Source of the DNA: a virus
IMG/VR virus record: IMGVR_UViG_3300030616_000020
Span: 34,693-98,692 of that record
Strand: one strand, 5' to 3'
Length of the DNA: 64,000 bases
The notes beneath the pieces were generated by a model. The model ran no database searches, was not told where the DNA came from, and saw nothing but the letters and a program-made list of their open reading frames with translations. Shown in pieces: positions 30,138 through 37,672 of the stretch. Both the position numbers and the translations under genes were made by a program. Each line of letters starts with the position of its first letter. Positions within the stretch are counted from its first letter, which is position 1.

Positions 30138-30173
30138 AAAAAACAGCGTGGCTACTGTCCTTCACCACGCTGT
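30138..30173 (-). terminator. Intrinsic terminator
   Basis: Minus-strand stem ACAGCGTGG/CCACGCTGT (9 bp) with a 13-base loop followed by six T. It lies just after the stop of the 99-residue gene at 30177. Confidence 0.85.
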
Positions 30174-30176
30174 CTG

Positions 30177-30476
30177 TTAGTCGACGGAAACTTTGGTTGC
30201 ATATACTACGTCCTCGAAGCCATCCACAATCTTTAAGGTTTTAATCTCAAAGGCTTTGGTATTCTTCAAATCTTTAGATAATTCACCTGTCGAAGCGTTG
30301 TAGAAGTTGAATTTCTCCTCTAACACCTTGACAACTACCATCATCGTATCATAGGCATTTGATCCCAATACATCACCGACTTCTACATCGGCTTCAGTAT
30401 TGAAAGCATACCTTTTCAACTTTGTGGTGGATGCGTCAACCCTCTCGTTAGAATAAACTACTAAGATGGTTTTCAT
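30177..30476 (-). CDS. Hypothetical protein followed by a terminator
   Basis: 99 residues (MKTILVVYSNERVDASTTKLKRYAFNTEADVEVGDVLGSNAYDTMMVVVKVLEEKFNFYN...). The pattern of a lysine-rich strand, GDVLGSNAYDTMMVVVKV, looks like a small beta-barrel. Similar short proteins (KRYAFNT...GD.i....Y.....V..V) are seen in phages, function unknown. A strong terminator follows, suggesting an abundant short mRNA. Confidence 0.55.
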   Translation of the reverse strand: MKTILVVYSNERVDASTTKLKRYAFNTEADVEVGDVLGSNAYDTMMVVVKVLEEKFNFYNASTGELSKDLKNTKAFEIKTLKIVDGFEDVVYATKVSVD

Positions 30477-30478
30477 AA

Positions 30479-31231
30479 TTACTCTAAATAAAAGATACGT
30501 TCTTCCAAGATAGTTTCTAACTCATTTACAGCACTATATGCACCTCTAATTATATCAGCATTCTCAGTGAGACGCTGTTTGATCACGAAATGATTGTAGT
30601 CCTGAGTTGAGTTGTAAAACCTGATAAATGCTGCGATCAACCGATTTGGAAGATATCCGGTTGCAGCATGACCAAGTTCAGGGATTGAAAGCAGGTCTAC
30701 GATATGATTCATCATTGTCCGAAAACGAGAACGATCCACAATGTGATACCTGCCGAGCTTTATCAGACGTGCGATAGAAGCTCTGTTAGGAAGATTCATC
30801 GCAACCATAGCAATACCCTGAGGCTTGATACCGTAACGATTTATGCTCCTGTACAAATGCTTATAATCCTCAGTTAATTCAGCCCAAGCTTTGATGTAAT
30901 CCATCAGAGTCCAAGGCTTTGAGGTATTGTTCATATCAGTCAAGAACTTTACAAGCTGCTCTTTCGTACCAACAATCTGATGCTTGAATACGATATGTTT
31001 ACCAAGTGTGACAAGAGCCTCAAAAAGGTGTTGTCCATCAGCAATATATTCACGCATCACACCGTCTATAACGTCAGTTTTCACAATTATGACAAGACGG
31101 TTATTGCCATGTAGTGACACGGATTGGCGCATGATGGACGTATGACGATAGTCCAGCTCCCTATTTAATCCGTGAGGTAAACGATGAAACCTTTCGTAAT
31201 CCAAGGTTTCTTGAATGTCATCTTTTCTCAT
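30479..31231 (-). CDS. ParB/sulfiredoxin-like nuclease-domain protein
   Basis: 250 residues. Residues 33-75 contain RQSVSLHGNNRLVIIVKTD and YIADGQHLFEALVTLG; DGQH (65-68) is the hallmark of the ParB N-terminal fold (usually DGxHR). The rest is helical, lacking an obvious HTH. ParB-fold proteins bind CTP or cut DNA. PRTRC cassettes pair a ParB-like gene with ThiF, JAMM and Ubl genes, and the same families occur about 12 kb downstream here, though not in one operon. Confidence 0.65.
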   Translation of the reverse strand: MRKDDIQETLDYERFHRLPHGLNRELDYRHTSIMRQSVSLHGNNRLVIIVKTDVIDGVMREYIADGQHLFEALVTLGKHIVFKHQIVGTKEQLVKFLTDMNNTSKPWTLMDYIKAWAELTEDYKHLYRSINRYGIKPQGIAMVAMNLPNRASIARLIKLGRYHIVDRSRFRTMMNHIVDLLSIPELGHAATGYLPNRLIAAFIRFYNSTQDYNHFVIKQRLTENADIIRGAYSAVNELETILEERIFYLE

Positions 31232-31413
31232 GATTCCAATTTTAGTTTAAGAATATCTGTTTTATGAAAGTTTACTCAAATAAAAAGGGTGTAACGGCAG
31301 AAAGTATGGTGACGATCTGCCCATTACACCCACACTAGTCCAAAGACCAGCGACCAGTAGTTCTATTAAAGAAAAGCCACTTTCCCTAACTCGTATGAAG
31401 AAGCTACTGAGTA
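31232..31413 (-). other. Non-coding spacer with terminator-like hairpins
   Basis: No gene found. On the minus strand a large hairpin GGGTGTAA/TTACACCC with an inner GGCAG/CTGCC-type pairing (31287-31331) is followed by TTTTTATTT, a likely terminator for the upstream gene ending at 31414. A second pairing CAGTAG/CTACTG brackets about 31340-31395 and contains GAAAG/CTTTC. The ParB-like gene must then have its own promoter or rely on readthrough. Confidence 0.55.
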
Positions 31414-31818
31414 CTAAATACAAAACTTGTCGATATGGATGGATTTAGTAATGCGATCTGCAACTCTTATCACCCTAAATGGTGATTTGAGAATGTCTTT
31501 TTGGTTCCAAATGCTCTTAAGTGCAGTCATTACAGGTAGTGGCACAAGTACCACATCGACTTTTTTCATAGCAAAGAACGTAAACCAATAATCAATTTCA
31601 TCGGCACAACGTTCAGAGAGTGTCCATTCAAGCGAAACAGTCTTAAATTTACTGCTACGCTGAGGATGTGAAGTCTCGTCCACATCAAGCATCAATTTTA
31701 TAGCCAAATCTGCGTCAACAGGAGGTATAATTGTACCATCAGTGAATCTAAATGGATGAGGAGAGCTAAAATTAGCAACCCTCAGTCCATTAGATAGTGT
31801 ATGTATCCACTTATCCAT
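31414..31818 (-). CDS. Hypothetical protein
   Basis: 134 residues (MDKWIHTLSNGLRVANFSSPHPFRFTDGTIIPPVDADLAIKLMLDVDE...). The block FRFTDGTIIPPVDADLAIKLMLDVDE occurs in small uncharacterised proteins of other phages as I recall, often next to nucleotide genes. No catalytic motif visible. Overlaps the upstream gene by 8 bases. Confidence 0.5.
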   Translation of the reverse strand: MDKWIHTLSNGLRVANFSSPHPFRFTDGTIIPPVDADLAIKLMLDVDETSHPQRSSKFKTVSLEWTLSERCADEIDYWFTFFAMKKVDVVLVPLPVMTALKSIWNQKDILKSPFRVIRVADRITKSIHIDKFCI

Positions 31819-32305
31819 TTTTTATTGCTTCTTCAACAGTATCAGGTAGACTTAAATAAAATGTTCCATTTAATATATCTACAATCTTAAGTTGATATTT
31901 AATACTGAGCCATAAAGGTCTCTTTTGTCTATGTTCCCAATCTGAAAGATAATTATGTGATCCAGTACCATATCCTCTTGTTTTCTTAGTCTGACGAGAT
32001 TTCTCTTCTTTAGTGAGTACATCACGATTAGCTAAGAAATGTACTTCAATGTGAGTTGTTGGTTCGTCGAACATAGGAACGTGGATGTCTGATCCAAAGT
32101 AAAGACCACAGTTTGATCCACGATACCTATAGGTCATTTTGTACTTACCTTTGATTACATGATCTTTACATTGATCTCTACAAAGATTATCTACTATTGT
32201 ATTGATTTCTTCAATTACTTGATGAAGTATTCCATCTGCGGTCATTCTCATTTTAATACCTTCCCATAGAAGGTTGTAATGTTCTTCTGAAGTTCTTGAG
32301 TTCAT
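31811..32305 (-). CDS. Hypothetical protein
   Basis: 164 residues, soluble, with aromatic and basic residues (YKMTYRYRGSNCGLYFGSDIHVPMFDEP, later KTRGYGTGSHNYLSDWEHRQKRPLWLSIKYQ). No family recognised. Its stop overlaps the next start by 8 bases. Confidence 0.5.
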   Translation of the reverse strand: MNSRTSEEHYNLLWEGIKMRMTADGILHQVIEEINTIVDNLCRDQCKDHVIKGKYKMTYRYRGSNCGLYFGSDIHVPMFDEPTTHIEVHFLANRDVLTKEEKSRQTKKTRGYGTGSHNYLSDWEHRQKRPLWLSIKYQLKIVDILNGTFYLSLPDTVEEAIKNG

Positions 32306-32328
32306 ATCGCTACAGTTTTAAATTAAAC

Positions 32329-32369
32329 AAAAAGGAGAGAAGATCAGCACCTTGTACCGTCTCCTCTCC
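32329..32369 (-). terminator. Probable intrinsic terminator
   Basis: Minus-strand GGAGAG...CTCTCC stem with a long loop followed by TTTTTG. A second small hairpin AGCGTT-CAACA-AACGCT sits just before it (about 32375-32391), next to the stop of the zinc-finger-like gene. Confidence 0.6.
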
Positions 32370-32390
32370 CAAACCAGCGTTTGTTGAACG

Positions 32391-32639
32391 CTATTCGTCT
32401 TCCTCAGGGAATAGTTTATCCCAACATTCTCCACAAATGCCGGTTTTGATCAGTTCCCTTTCGGCAGCATCCAGATAATTGAATGCAACCTGAAGATGTT
32501 TTCCTTTTTTCCAATCTACATAATCTCGCATATCTATTTTTAGAGTATGCAATGTATGACATTCTACACATACAATAGGTAGTGGTGTGAGTATCTTACC
32601 CTTAGTTAGGGTTTCTCGCATGTTTTCTGGTGATTCCAT
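32391..32639 (-). CDS. Small zinc-ribbon-like protein
   Basis: 82 residues with IVCVECHTLHTLK and ICGECWDKLFPEEDE, two CxxC pairs about 45 residues apart, as in small zinc ribbons. Acidic C-terminus. Its start overlaps the upstream membrane gene by 38 bases. Function unknown; possibly binds host RNA polymerase or nucleic acid. Confidence 0.55.
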   Translation of the reverse strand: MESPENMRETLTKGKILTPLPIVCVECHTLHTLKIDMRDYVDWKKGKHLQVAFNYLDAAERELIKTGICGECWDKLFPEEDE

Positions 32640-32937
32640 AACGCTTGTTAAATTGTTCTTGTGTAACTGAGTCTATAGGTATGTTGAGGTTAAATGCAAC
32701 CTCAGCAACAAATTCTCGATTCTCAGGATTTGCAATGTGATCTTTCCAAAGAACACCGTCAATGCAAGGAAGTTTCTCTTCTTCATGTTTTTCAACATGA
32801 ATATATTCAGGATAATCTGGCAGATGATTATGCATTGCAACTTTGATTGCGCCACGAATAATCATGACGCAACCAATTGCAATGAGTAAACCAGTAAATC
32901 CTCTATTGATCTTATCTCCGAGAGTTCTACGTTCCAT
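32602..32937 (-). CDS. Small membrane-anchored protein
   Basis: 111 residues with one N-terminal transmembrane helix (GFTGLLIAIGCVMIIRGAIKVAM) and a soluble tail (HNHLPDYPEYIHVEKHEEEKLPCIDG...). Its start overlaps the last base of the upstream stop, so the two are coupled. No family recognised. Confidence 0.5.
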   Translation of the reverse strand: MERRTLGDKINRGFTGLLIAIGCVMIIRGAIKVAMHNHLPDYPEYIHVEKHEEEKLPCIDGVLWKDHIANPENREFVAEVAFNLNIPIDSVTQEQFNKRYGITRKHARNPN

Positions 32938-33395
32938 TATGTAGTAATTTCATGGTCCTCTTCAAAGAGATCGTCCGGAAGTGAGTTTACAATGTGTATA
33001 CGCTTGTATTCATCGTGTGTACCTTTTGGAAAGGTATTCACATAGGAATCCAGAGCCATAATCTTCTCACGGACAATTTCACGTTTCACCTTGGATTTCA
33101 GGTACAACTGAGCTAACATGAGCTTATGGACAACGTTTTGTTCAACGCAGTGGTTCAGATGCTCACTCATTTGCTTTTCAGAGAGTGTACCGGCAAATAT
33201 CTCTCTTGCATGGTCAACCATTGTAGAGAGCATTGCAATATTGTACATAATACGGTTGTCATCGGAACTTTCAAATGAACTGTTACGGATTTTGGTGTCT
33301 CCAATTTCGTTAATGGTATCATCCAATTCCAATTCTTGCTTTTTAAGCTTTGCGATCTTACGCATTGCTTTGTCAAATGTCATTTCTTTTGCCAT
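32937..33395 (-). CDS. Hypothetical helical protein
   Basis: 152 residues, highly charged and helical (MTFDKAMRKIAKLKKQELELDDTINEIGD...LYLKSKVKREIVREKIMALDSYV). No motif. It is the second gene of the leftward arm, preceded by about 210 non-coding bases that contain a terminator and probably a promoter. Confidence 0.5.
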   Translation of the reverse strand: MAKEMTFDKAMRKIAKLKKQELELDDTINEIGDTKIRNSSFESSDDNRIMYNIAMLSTMVDHAREIFAGTLSEKQMSEHLNHCVEQNVVHKLMLAQLYLKSKVKREIVREKIMALDSYVNTFPKGTHDEYKRIHIVNSLPDDLFEEDHEITT

Positions 33396-33606
33396 GATTT
33401 TAAATGTTGATTTGTAATGTAAAAGCTATATTAGTTAAGATTTATTCGATTGTGATAAAGTCTATAAAGTGCTTGATAAACGGGGTTGAGTATAGTCACC
33501 TGATCATGAGCTACTTACAGCTATTGCAATGTCATTGTATCTATAACTGTCACTATAAAAACACCTGTCCAAGCTGCGACAGCAGCCTGGATCAGGTGTA
33601 ACAGGA
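33396..33606 (-). other. Non-coding spacer after the first leftward gene
   Basis: Holds the terminator of the 100-residue gene (33557-33599) and an A/T-rich leader for the next gene. I see no clear TAnnTTTG promoter here on the minus strand and no open frame that looks coded. Confidence 0.5.
33557..33599 (-). terminator. Strong intrinsic terminator
   Basis: Minus-strand ACACCTG/CAGGTGT stem extended by TCCA/TGGA and GCTGC/GCAGC around a short loop, followed by TTTTTA. It lies directly behind the first leftward gene, so that gene probably makes a short abundant transcript. Confidence 0.85.
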
Positions 33607-33909
33607 TTAGAACTGAGGACTTAAGCCAACCTCAGCCAGCTTTTGAATCTCATAGTCCCTCACATCAAAGAAGTCGATTAAGGGTTTGTTCACATAAGCA
33701 CCGTCCTCAGTGAATTCGACAGACCAGCCTTTCTTACTGGTTTTCATGAGGTCTAGCCCATCAGCAGGATACCACTTACATACAGGCTTACCAGCAAGCG
33801 GATGTTTTTCGGGGAAGCTCACATCCAAAACGAACATGATTCCAGCTTCACCGTTTTTGTTTCGCTTGCTGACCTCATTAATAACATTACCTTTAACTAC
33901 ATTTGCCAT
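33607..33909 (-). CDS. First leftward gene, small hypothetical protein
   Basis: 100 residues (MANVVKGNVINEVSKRNKNGEAGIMFVLDVSFPEKHPLAGKPVCKWYPADGLDLMKTSKKG...). Looks like a small beta-rich, possibly OB-type domain. It is the gene nearest the divergent control region and has its own strong terminator, typical of an immediate-early phage protein. Function unknown. Confidence 0.55.
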   Translation of the reverse strand: MANVVKGNVINEVSKRNKNGEAGIMFVLDVSFPEKHPLAGKPVCKWYPADGLDLMKTSKKGWSVEFTEDGAYVNKPLIDFFDVRDYEIQKLAEVGLSPQF

Positions 33910-34112
33910 GATTTCTAGTATTTAATTAACAAAAAACGTTTACCAAATTAAGAGCCGGGTACAACCCAAACTCTCAAAAATTAGTGGGGGTTATTGTGAA
34001 ATAGTCCACTCTTTCGAGTCCCTATAAAAATTCTAAAAATGGAAAAGGGTCCACGCTTTCGTTATGACCCGACTAAAAATTTTTTCCAAAAAAAATATTG
34101 TAACTTGCATTC
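33910..34112. promoter_or_regulatory. Divergent intergenic control region
   Basis: About 200 bases between the two transcription arms, without genes. Contains hairpins AGAG..ACTCT near 33951, and GGGTC/GACCC at about 34047-34073 followed by an A/T run with seven T. On the minus strand TAATTTGG at about 33940 with TTTG about 20 bases upstream resembles a Bacteroidota promoter for the leftward arm; on the plus strand TAACTTGC at 34101 is a weak match. A promoter and terminator role is likely; an origin is possible but not shown. Confidence 0.5.
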
Positions 34113-34565
34113 ATGCAGATTAAAAAGCCGAACCTTAAAGAGGTTGTCACTTATCTTACAACACTCTCTACGCTGCTTATGCTGGTCTTTGGAGTTTCTC
34201 TTACAAAGACGATAGGTGGATTTAAGGCTGTATTTCAAGCACCGGCAGAAATAGAAAAACTCTTCAAGTCAGACAGTGTATTTCAAGTCTTTCTTAAAGA
34301 GTCTGCTCACCATCATGAAATGGTGTGGGAGATGTTCAGGGTTATGACAGATGATGATGATACCCTAGAGTGGTACTATGTAACAGAAGAAGGCGCAGCG
34401 TTTGACGTGGATATACGCTCTACTGCGGAGGATGTCGAGTTTGCGTTTGTTTATCGGACGAACGAAATATTCCCTGTGTTTATCTCGACTGCCGACAACC
34501 GTAAGTATATTGTGAGGCATAACGGTGAGAATAAGGAGTACATGACGTATCTGTATAAGAGGTAA
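34113..34565 (+). CDS. Membrane-anchored hypothetical protein
   Basis: 150 residues with one hydrophobic segment near the N-terminus (LSTLLMLVFGVSL) and a soluble acidic remainder (DDDDTLEWYYVTEEGAAFDVDIRSTAEDVEFAF). First gene of the rightward arm, isolated from the fibre genes by about 260 bases with a promoter. No family recognised. Confidence 0.5.
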   Translation: MQIKKPNLKEVVTYLTTLSTLLMLVFGVSLTKTIGGFKAVFQAPAEIEKLFKSDSVFQVFLKESAHHHEMVWEMFRVMTDDDDTLEWYYVTEEGAAFDVDIRSTAEDVEFAFVYRTNEIFPVFISTADNRKYIVRHNGENKEYMTYLYKR

Positions 34566-34571
34566 TAGAAC

Positions 34572-34640
34572 ATGAGAGAGGGTATTTTTGCTTTTTATAA
34601 GAAAAAGAAAGAAGCAAAGAAAAAGAACAGGCGTGGGTAA
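34572..34640 (+). CDS. Possible 22-residue basic peptide
   Basis: A short frame MREGIFAFYKKKKEAKKKNRRG from the ATG at 34572, 7 bases after the previous stop. It is strongly basic. Too short to be sure; it could be chance in an A-rich stretch. Confidence 0.25.
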   Translation: MREGIFAFYKKKKEAKKKNRRG

Positions 34641-34759
34641 TTCCGTGTGATAGTGATCTGACGAAGTTAGATATTATTTTTTAAAGAATCAAGTCCCTAC
34701 CTATCCTAGTGATGAAGCGATCTTCCTGCTTTCTTCTATTGTCTCAGGTTTCATGAGCG

Positions 34760-34791
34760 TTTGATGCAGGTATGATTATTTTGTACATTTG
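34760..34791 (+). promoter_or_regulatory. Bacteroidota-type promoter
   Basis: TTTG at 34760-34763, a 20-base spacer and TACATTTG at 34784-34791, matching the TTTG-N19-21-TAnnTTTG pattern of the Bacteroidota primary sigma factor. It drives the fibre gene pair starting at 34829. Confidence 0.75.
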
Positions 34792-34828
34792 ATGAGAAAT
34801 ATTACCCTAGACATAAAAATTTAAAGAT

Positions 34829-35323
34829 ATGGCAGATTTACCTCCCGTGTTTAAGAATGTCAACTATCCCTACAAAGATCAGCATGATACGTTTATAGCA
34901 AGAGGGTATCATTTGAACTTGCTAAGAGAAGCGATAGTAGAAAGACAAACTGGAATAAGCCTTCCCACACCTCTTCCTTGGGGTCAAACTACTGACATAG
35001 TACTTGGTCCGTCTGAAGAGATAGATGCTTGTACTATAAACTACAAAGCTACTTTTCCGAATTCTTCTCCGATTGGTGCGCAGTATGATGAGACAGGAAC
35101 CCTTGAGGTTAATAACTCTTCTGAACACGCAAACAAACCAGCACTTAGCTGGACAAGAGAGTGTACCAATCATGGACAGGGATTTTCCGGAACTACCAGC
35201 GTTGGTATCAGTTTTCTGATAAGTGTAGTAGGTGGCAATCTGATTATGCGACTTACTAACAATGGATCAACCAATATGCAATTTGTTTATAACATCGTAA
35301 AAACTTTGAAACATGCTGACTAA
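34829..35323 (+). CDS. Virion fibre-associated protein
   Basis: 164 residues, MADLPPVFKNVNYPYKDQHDTFIARGYHLNLLREAIVERQTGISLPTPLPWG, then a beta-rich part with many T, S and N. It overlaps the large fibre gene by 11 bases. The composition is that of virion appendage proteins. Own promoter 40 bases upstream, so this pair can be expressed apart from the head genes. Confidence 0.5.
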   Translation: MADLPPVFKNVNYPYKDQHDTFIARGYHLNLLREAIVERQTGISLPTPLPWGQTTDIVLGPSEEIDACTINYKATFPNSSPIGAQYDETGTLEVNNSSEHANKPALSWTRECTNHGQGFSGTTSVGISFLISVVGGNLIMRLTNNGSTNMQFVYNIVKTLKHAD

Positions 35324-36944
35324 AAGAGTAGTTCACGGAGGGATGGAAATCCTTGATGGTGACATCATTGTACAAGGTCTATACGGTATTTATACTGGTG
35401 GAGATTCTTCGATTGGTGGTACGTTTCAGGCTGTCGGTGCTTCAAGGTTCTTCAGTACGGTTCAGATAGATGACAAGATCACTCAAACCGCAGGTGGAAT
35501 TGAGTTGAATGACAATAGCAGTCAACTAACGTATTCTGATGACATATTTCGTATAAAATTAGGTGCAGTAGGTAATGAGAATTATATGCGTTTCACTGAT
35601 ACTGATGGACTTGCACTTACTGGAAATAATCCAAGATTAGGATTAAATAATGCGAATCCTACTGTTATGATGGATGTAATTCCGTTGAATGCTGAACCTG
35701 TATTTTTTAGAACAAGAAGTGCGCAGGTTAATAATAATTTTGATCTGATAATGCGCCATAACAATACTCAACCTGCTTATGAAATAGGTCTTACATTTGA
35801 AACAAATCCGAATACCACTGCTGTTATGGAATCTGGAATAGTGTTTCATCGTGGTGGTGGAGGTGGATTTGGAAGTTATGTTGGTATAGTTGTAGGTCTT
35901 GAAGAATGGTTCAGAATCGACACAAGCGGTATAGTCAATGTTGGAAGGTCACATGCTTCTAATGCAGATTGGCATCTCTATGTTAATAATCAAAGTCGTG
36001 ATTATGGGCAAGTTGCAAGATTCTATTCTCCACAATCATATACAGCTATAATCGAGGTTGCATCCAGAACAAATTATGATGCAGCAATACAATTTACAGA
36101 AAGTTCTACTCCCAAGTGGATGATTGGTAGTGATGAGTCTGGTACTTCATTTAATATTCAGCAGAACCCTAGCGGTACACCCGGAGCAGCAGCATTCACT
36201 GCTTTTGATAAAATGAGGATGAGAGCTAATTATACTGAGTTCAATACTCCAACAGGTCAGTTTCAAACATTATATGTTAATTCTCTTGATAGGGGTTCGA
36301 GTATAATGATAAAAGCTGGTGCAGGATATGATTCGTATATAGCTTTCAGAGAGAGTAATACTACTGAAGGTTTGGTAGGATACGATTCGTCCACAGGTAG
36401 AGTTAAGCTTACATCAGGAAGTAATTTTACAACTACAGGTGCTATTGAGATAGATGCTTCTAATGAAGTATATCTCTCAGCTCTTGCAGGATCAGGAACT
36501 CAGTTAATTGGTGTAGACACTACAGGAAAGATAATCTTAGACCCCGGTGATTATCATGAAACAGATGTGAATGTAAGTAATTCTCCTGTAAACCTTGTCT
36601 TTAACCGTTCAATTACTAGCAATTTTGATTATATGAATTGCTATTATGAGAACAGTACTTTTTTTGGAAGTTACAGGCATACTTATAATGTTGATCTTGA
36701 TGGTATTGAGTCTCAGGGAAAAACAAAACAAGTTACAATTTATGCAAGACTCAGGATGAGTGGTATCAGTACCGCTAACATAACTCTAAATATTAGATCG
36801 AATTCAAACAATACTATTGCATCCTATGCAACAAGTAATGGTCTAGGTTCTGATCGAAGTGAATATGTAGCTTTCATCCTATATTGGGATACAAGTTACT
36901 GGTATCTGATAAGTATGTATGAAAGTATTGACAGAGCTATTTAA
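35313..36944 (+). CDS. Tail fibre/appendage protein
   Basis: 543 residues, low in Cys, rich in G, N, S, T with repeated short strands (GGIELNDNSSQLTYSDDIFRIKLGAVGNENYMRFTDTDGLALTGNNPRLGLNN), typical of trimeric beta-helical fibres that describe a base template plus variation. The C-terminal 130 residues form a separate jelly-roll-like domain (VNVSNSPVNLVFNRSITSN...YVAFILYWDTSYWYLISMYES), likely a receptor-binding or folding tip. A terminator follows. Fibre identity is inferred from composition. Confidence 0.65.
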   Translation: MLTKRVVHGGMEILDGDIIVQGLYGIYTGGDSSIGGTFQAVGASRFFSTVQIDDKITQTAGGIELNDNSSQLTYSDDIFRIKLGAVGNENYMRFTDTDGLALTGNNPRLGLNNANPTVMMDVIPLNAEPVFFRTRSAQVNNNFDLIMRHNNTQPAYEIGLTFETNPNTTAVMESGIVFHRGGGGGFGSYVGIVVGLEEWFRIDTSGIVNVGRSHASNADWHLYVNNQSRDYGQVARFYSPQSYTAIIEVASRTNYDAAIQFTESSTPKWMIGSDESGTSFNIQQNPSGTPGAAAFTAFDKMRMRANYTEFNTPTGQFQTLYVNSLDRGSSIMIKAGAGYDSYIAFRESNTTEGLVGYDSSTGRVKLTSGSNFTTTGAIEIDASNEVYLSALAGSGTQLIGVDTTGKIILDPGDYHETDVNVSNSPVNLVFNRSITSNFDYMNCYYENSTFFGSYRHTYNVDLDGIESQGKTKQVTIYARLRMSGISTANITLNIRSNSNNTIASYATSNGLGSDRSEYVAFILYWDTSYWYLISMYESIDRAI

Positions 36945-36959
36945 AAAGTTGTATATTTG
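36928..36959 (+). promoter_or_regulatory. Bacteroidota-type promoter inside the fibre gene end
   Basis: TTG at 36928-36930, 21 bases, TATATTTG at 36952-36959. Its transcript would begin about 36966, after the stop of the fibre gene, and meet the terminator at 37003-37031, giving an RNA of about 65 bases. Confidence 0.6.
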
Positions 36960-36965
36960 AACTGA

Positions 36966-37031
36966 ACTTCTTGCTTGTCACAATCGAGTTTTCTCATGAT
37001 GAAAGCCTCTCTGTTCTAGAGGGGCTTTTTT
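36966..37031 (+). ncRNA. Candidate short RNA between promoter and terminator
   Basis: The stretch from the predicted start of the 36952 promoter to the T-run of the terminator is about 66 bases and contains no frame. The 5' part is unpaired-looking (GAACTTCTTGCTTGTC...), the 3' part is the terminator hairpin. This is the layout of a phage small RNA; it could also be a by-product of promoter and terminator placement. Confidence 0.35.
37003..37031 (+). terminator. Intrinsic terminator after the fibre gene
   Basis: Stem AAGCCTCTCT/AGAGGGGCTT (10 bp, one wobble) with loop GTTCT, followed by six T. Confidence 0.85.
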
Positions 37032-37056
37032 CGTATAATATTTTTTCATAACTTTG
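37025..37056 (+). promoter_or_regulatory. Bacteroidota-type promoter for the head operon
   Basis: TAACTTTG at 37049-37056 (TAnnTTTG) with T-rich sequence about 20 bases upstream; predicted start near 37063, a few bases before the first gene of the head operon at 37074. The upstream box is a weak match. Confidence 0.5.
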
Positions 37057-37073
37057 ACCTAACATTAAATGTT

Positions 37074-37427
37074 ATGGATAAAGTATTTCGTTTAATCAGT
37101 ATTCTCGATGAGCCTGTTGTAGTTAAGCTTATTTACCTTGACAGGCTTGTAAGATTCTATTCCAAGTTCCTCTCTACTTGGAGGACTGCTGGTGTTACCA
37201 GTGATGGAAAGGAAGTGCGTGTAAGGTTTATGATCACCAGTAAATATGGGTTTGAGAACTTTACTGAGCGTGTATTTCCTATTGAGGATATTGATAAGAG
37301 GATTGACTCTTACAAACGAAAGATTGCTACTGAGTTCAGAAAGCGTCACGAAAATCCTCGTATTCAAAGGAGTAAGGAAATATATAAATGGAAAAAATAC
37401 ATTGACGATGCCAAGATTCAAATGTAA
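37074..37427 (+). CDS. Hypothetical basic protein
   Basis: 117 residues, basic and helical at the C-terminus (KRIDSYKRKIATEFRKRHENPRIQRSKEIYKWKKYIDDAK). First gene of the head operon and overlapping the next by 20 bases. No family recognised. In similar phages the first genes of this operon are small DNA-binding or packaging accessories. Confidence 0.5.
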   Translation: MDKVFRLISILDEPVVVKLIYLDRLVRFYSKFLSTWRTAGVTSDGKEVRVRFMITSKYGFENFTERVFPIEDIDKRIDSYKRKIATEFRKRHENPRIQRSKEIYKWKKYIDDAKIQM

Positions 37428-37662
37428 TGATCCAGAATGCGAATGTTATGGTATTGAAGAGTTAATACCTCATGTTAGGTTTATATGGAACGACAAGACG
37501 ATGCGACTTGAAGCTGAAGAAGCTAACTGCTCAAAATGTGGTAGGCAACGGGAGGTGGTAAAGGAAAGCGGAAACATTGTCGTTCCTTATTTTAAGGCAG
37601 AGAATGCCAAGAACTATCAGAACAAAACGATAAGTAAGAATCCAAATAAGTTTAACTATTAA
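37408..37662 (+). CDS. Small zinc-binding protein
   Basis: I take the ATG at 37408 (MPRFKCNDPECECYGIEELIPH), giving 84 residues; the frame is open further upstream but overlaps the previous gene fully. Cysteines CNDPECECYG and NCSKCGRQ form a likely zinc site. Basic C-terminus (KNPNKFNY). Such small zinc proteins precede terminase genes in some large Bacteroidota phages; the role is unknown. Confidence 0.5.
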   Translation: MPRFKCNDPECECYGIEELIPHVRFIWNDKTMRLEAEEANCSKCGRQREVVKESGNIVVPYFKAENAKNYQNKTISKNPNKFNY

Positions 37663-37672
37663 AAGGCTAAAA

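Noticed and set aside
31232-31413. Fifth copy of the scaffold RNA (CAGTAGCTTCTTCA)
   Set aside because: CAGTAG/CTACTG pairs and the first bases look alike, but TTACTTCG is absent and the spacing differs.
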